Shown in pieces: positions 61,301 through 64,000 of a DNA stretch of 64,000 nucleotides. Both the position numbers and the translations under genes were made by a program. Origin of the DNA: Ulota crispa (taxonomy: Eukaryota; Streptophyta; Bryopsida; Orthotrichales; Orthotrichaceae); the NCBI GenBank assembly GCA_963920765.1, contig OY987242.1, positions 7,404,789 to 7,468,788 on the forward strand, in the 5' to 3' direction. The notes under the pieces were generated by a model, which had not been told where the DNA came from, did no database searches, and was given only the letters and a program-made list of their open reading frames with translations. The first letter of the stretch is position 1. Each line of letters opens with the position of its first letter.

Positions 61301-62033
61301 TTAACCCCTAAAGGACCACTTGTCCCTACGGGGATAAATGGGATTTTGGGCATGTACTTATGGCTAAACTACTTAGTGTAATTTTTTGAAACTTTATGGA
61401 AGATAGGGAATTCAAAGATCTGTGTGGGCATCTAATTTTTTCCTCATTCCAACATTTATTGAATAAGTTAAAAATGAATTAATGAGAATTTAGTTTGGCA
61501 GGCAGCCTAATTTATTTATTTTTAAATTGCATATTTTAGAAATAAAAATTTGAGGTTAGTTCTTTAGACTTACGTATATGTGGAAAGCTTTGAATCATTC
61601 AATTCTAATTGATGAGATGAAAATTATGAGAAGTTTTAGTTTGCCGGGTAGGTGTGGAAAATCTTAGAACTATGCCTACACCTAAACTAAAACTTCTCAT
61701 AATTTTTATCTCATCCATTAGAATTGAATGATTCAAAGCTTCCCACATAATTATGTGTAAGTTTAAAGAACTAACCGCAAATTTTTATTTTTAAAAAAAT
61801 GCAATTTTTAAAGAAGGTTCTTGGGCTGCCCGCTGAACTAAGATTCTCATAAATTCATTTTTAACTTCTTCAATAAATATTGGAAAGAGGAAAAAATTAC
61901 ATGCACACACAGATCTTTGAATTCCCTATCTTCCATAAAAGCTTCAAAAAATTACACAAAGTAGTTTAGCCATAAGTACATACTTGAAATCCCGTTTGTC
62001 CCTCGTAGGGACAAGTGGTCCTTTAGGGGTTAA
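61301..62033. mobile_element. PBL-12, best-preserved TTAA foldback element
   Basis: Starts TTAACCCCTAAAGGACCAC and ends inverted with the identical TTAACCCCTAAAGGACCAC. The 733-bp element is an almost perfect palindrome centred near 61667, so a transcript would fold into a hairpin of about 350 base pairs. The arms carry CCCTACGGGG-like, AAAGCTTTGAATCATTCAAT and ATGAGAAGTTTTAGTTTG motifs. It is non-coding and serves as reference for the foldback subfamily. Confidence 0.9.
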
Positions 62034-62089
62034 GGACTCTCAATGGGCTTTTGAAACTACCTGGTGTAAGCAAGGATTTGTTGTCCCCT

Positions 62090-63014
62090 TTGACCCCTAA
62101 AGTTTCATAAAAAAGCAATCAGAACAGGTCGTTTAGATAGCAAGGTTAAAAAAAGAAAAATTGAAAATGAATACTTGGTGCAACTCATCAAAGGATCTAA
62201 TAGTAGACTACTTCATTATGATATAGTAAAAGGATGAAAGATATTTGCTTCTTAAATTGTGAGAGTTTAGGATTTGATGTGAGAAATAGTTTTTTTTGAA
62301 GGCATTCAAATTATGGGCAGGTCTAATTTGGGATGACTTTTGCACCAAGAAATTCCACTATTTCAGTTGTAAATTTTCAAATTAACTTTTTAGTAGGGTT
62401 GGTCATATGCCTAAATTTTTTCATAGCATTTGGAATTGAGGAACACATATTAAAAAAATAGAATACAAAACTAGCTTCAAGAAAATTCTCATATAAAGCC
62501 ACTTTTTCAACAATTTTTAGCTTCCACATAAAATACTACTTTAGAAAACTAGATGGTGGAGCTTTAGGTTTTAGCTAGATTTAGAGGAGAGAAAAGGAAA
62601 AAAGGAAATTGGCTAAAAGTTATGGCTTTGACAAGTTTGATCAACATAGGGTCACTTCCAACAAAGGTGAAATAAAGAGCAATAAGCAAAAATAGTTATT
62701 TTTGTGGAACAAGGTTGGGTCAAATCTGGCAAGGAAACATCTTTGTCCCTCAAGTTTTAGGCAAGATCTTGAAATTTGGGTTGTGGTGTAAAAAATTCTA
62801 CATGTGCTGCCCTTTGAGCAAACAAAGTTACATATTCCATCATAACTTCTTTTTTTACAAATAGAAATAGTTTGAATTTATTTACATTGGAAAGCTACTC
62901 CTAGGGCAGACATCCTCTAACATTTTGTAAAGACTTACTTATTATCTATAAGTACTAGCTTGGCCAAATTTTGCTCTGTTGCCAAAAAACACAATTTGGA
63001 CCTTTAGGGGTAAA
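62090..63014. mobile_element. PBL-13, degenerate TTAA-type element
   Basis: Left end TTGACCCCTAAAGTTTC and inverted right end TTTACCCCTAAAGGTCC. Both TTAA borders carry one substitution, suggesting an old copy. The interior is AT-rich, not palindromic and non-coding. Confidence 0.5.
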
Positions 63015-63239
63015 TATCACATCTCATATGTGTTTATCACTCTTAAGTCGGGACCCACCATGAGAGCGTCATTGCAAAGTCAACATACTTGCTGCACTAA
63101 GGATGATCTTACCCTAAAATGACCTCATGACTCATTGCTTGGCCACTTGGAGGTCCATGCAACTCTAGGTACTAGGATTTCACACAGTTTACAACTAAGA
63201 TTCTGCAAGTTTGTTTTTTTTGGAATTTCATTGTTGTTG
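63015..63239. repeat. Intergenic with an inverted AA fragment
   Basis: CATGACTCATTGCTTGGCCAC at about 63124-63144, followed by CTTGGAGGTCCATGCAACT, matches the interior of AA-3 in reverse orientation. No gene. Confidence 0.5.
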
Positions 63240-63562
63240 TTAATCCCTAAAGCATTGAACACCCTTTTTTGGCAACATAGCAATTTTGGGCTGCTCATTA
63301 CCAATGGATTTTTCATTTTTTTCTTTGAAATTTGCACACATGATTTGTCCAAGGAGTAGCTTAAAGGCCCAACAATTCTCATAACTTTTCCCTTCATGGT
63401 TCAAAAGTTATTACATGATATGTAGCTTTCTTTGCTCGGCGGGCAGCCAAAAAACTTCTTTAAAAATTAAATTTTTTGAATTTTGTTTTTTGAAATTGAT
63501 TCTTTAGTTTTCTATATACTTGGGAAGCTTTGAATCATTCCATTTTGATCAATGAGATTGGA
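63240..63562. mobile_element. PBL-14, left arm only
   Basis: Starts TTAATCCCTAAAGCATTG and follows the left arm of PBL-1 closely (GGCAACATAGCAATTTTGGGC, CCAAGGAGTAGCTTAAAGG, GGGAAGCTTTGAATCATTCC) up to about 63562, then diverges. The right arm is absent up to the end of the window. Confidence 0.7.
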
Positions 63563-64000
63563 TTCTCTACTCTAAAATAAGCTTTGAAGTCCTTGATTTA
63601 CTCAATTTTCAATATTTTAGAAAAAAAACAAAATTGAAAGATGTAGATTGTTTATCACAACATTATAACCATTGGGATTGACATTTTCATTTCCATAATT
63701 AAGTTATTAACAATTTAGTGGTTTGAATCATTCTCTACTTCTTTTTACTTACTAATGTGTTTTCATGTGTTTTACAATTCCATATGATTTGAAAATTTTC
63801 AAGTGTGTACCCACCAACTTGTTTTGAAGAACAAACCCAAAAAATTACAACCATTTTGGAGTTTTTTTCATACAAATATGACCTTGTGAAGTGCAGCTGC
63901 CCGGATTTTGGCAGAGACAAATAATGGCTTTTTGTTAATTTAAACTCAAATATCTAACAATCAACATGGCGAAAACTCCTGAATTTTTTTTCACATTTTT
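63563..64000. other. Intergenic, nothing recognised
   Basis: AT-rich sequence up to the window end. No gene or repeat seen. Confidence 0.45.

Overview
This window is nuclear DNA of a land plant. The evidence is a five-exon class III (secretory plant) peroxidase, a two-exon LRR-Roc-COR protein of the TORNADO1 type, GT-AG introns, and a Stowaway-type MITE with the usual plant terminus. The intergenic DNA is very AT-rich and the two genes are clearly more GC-rich. A bryophyte, lycophyte or fern seems at least as likely as a flowering plant, but the sequence alone does not settle the lineage. I found only two convincing protein-coding genes in 64 kb and no rRNA, tRNA, CRISPR array or autonomous transposase gene.

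Genes. (1) Class III peroxidase, + strand, 30395-32521: 292 residues, signal peptide, all eight conserved cysteines, distal and proximal catalytic histidines, but a strongly shortened segment after the proximal histidine. (2) ROCO protein, - strand, 44217-39867: 1392 residues, N-terminal ribonuclease-inhibitor-like LRRs, Roc GTPase, COR and a plant-type C-terminal region, no kinase. The two genes have no obvious functional link.

Everything else is dominated by short non-autonomous DNA transposons (MITEs and foldback elements), many nested. Working names: PBL-1 to PBL-14, elements ending TTAA-CCCCTAAAG with TTAA target sites (piggyBac-like signature); K1 to K6, AACACCAT-ended elements, all six with a perfect 4-bp target duplication; L1 to L4, W, Y, Z and T10-1/2, foldback elements, most with 8-10 bp duplications (Mutator-like); PIF-1 to PIF-6, GAGC/GGGC-ended elements with 3-bp duplications; ST-1/ST-2, Stowaway; AA-1 to AA-3 and FB-1 to FB-6, inverted-repeat elements not assigned to a superfamily.

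Layout. 0-12 kb: T10, FB, AA and PBL elements, with PBL-3 inside PIF-1. 12-24 kb: PBL, L1, simple repeats. 23.7-28.9 kb: K family cluster with PBL-7 inside K1 and K4 inside L2. 28.9-33 kb: peroxidase gene, bracketed by K5 and K6. 33-39 kb: sparse, one Stowaway. 39.8-45.7 kb: ROCO gene and its GC-rich 5' flank. 45.9-54.8 kb: PIF, PBL, AA, L, Z elements and several minisatellites. 56.5-64 kb: the densest nest, a 3-kb palindrome (57245-60215) holding PBL-10 (which holds PBL-11) and FB-4 (which holds Y), then PIF-6 and three more PBL elements.

The best candidate for something undescribed is the TTAA-specific PBL family in a plant, supported by two independent empty sites visible inside this window, together with the 4-bp-TSD K family whose superfamily I cannot assign.
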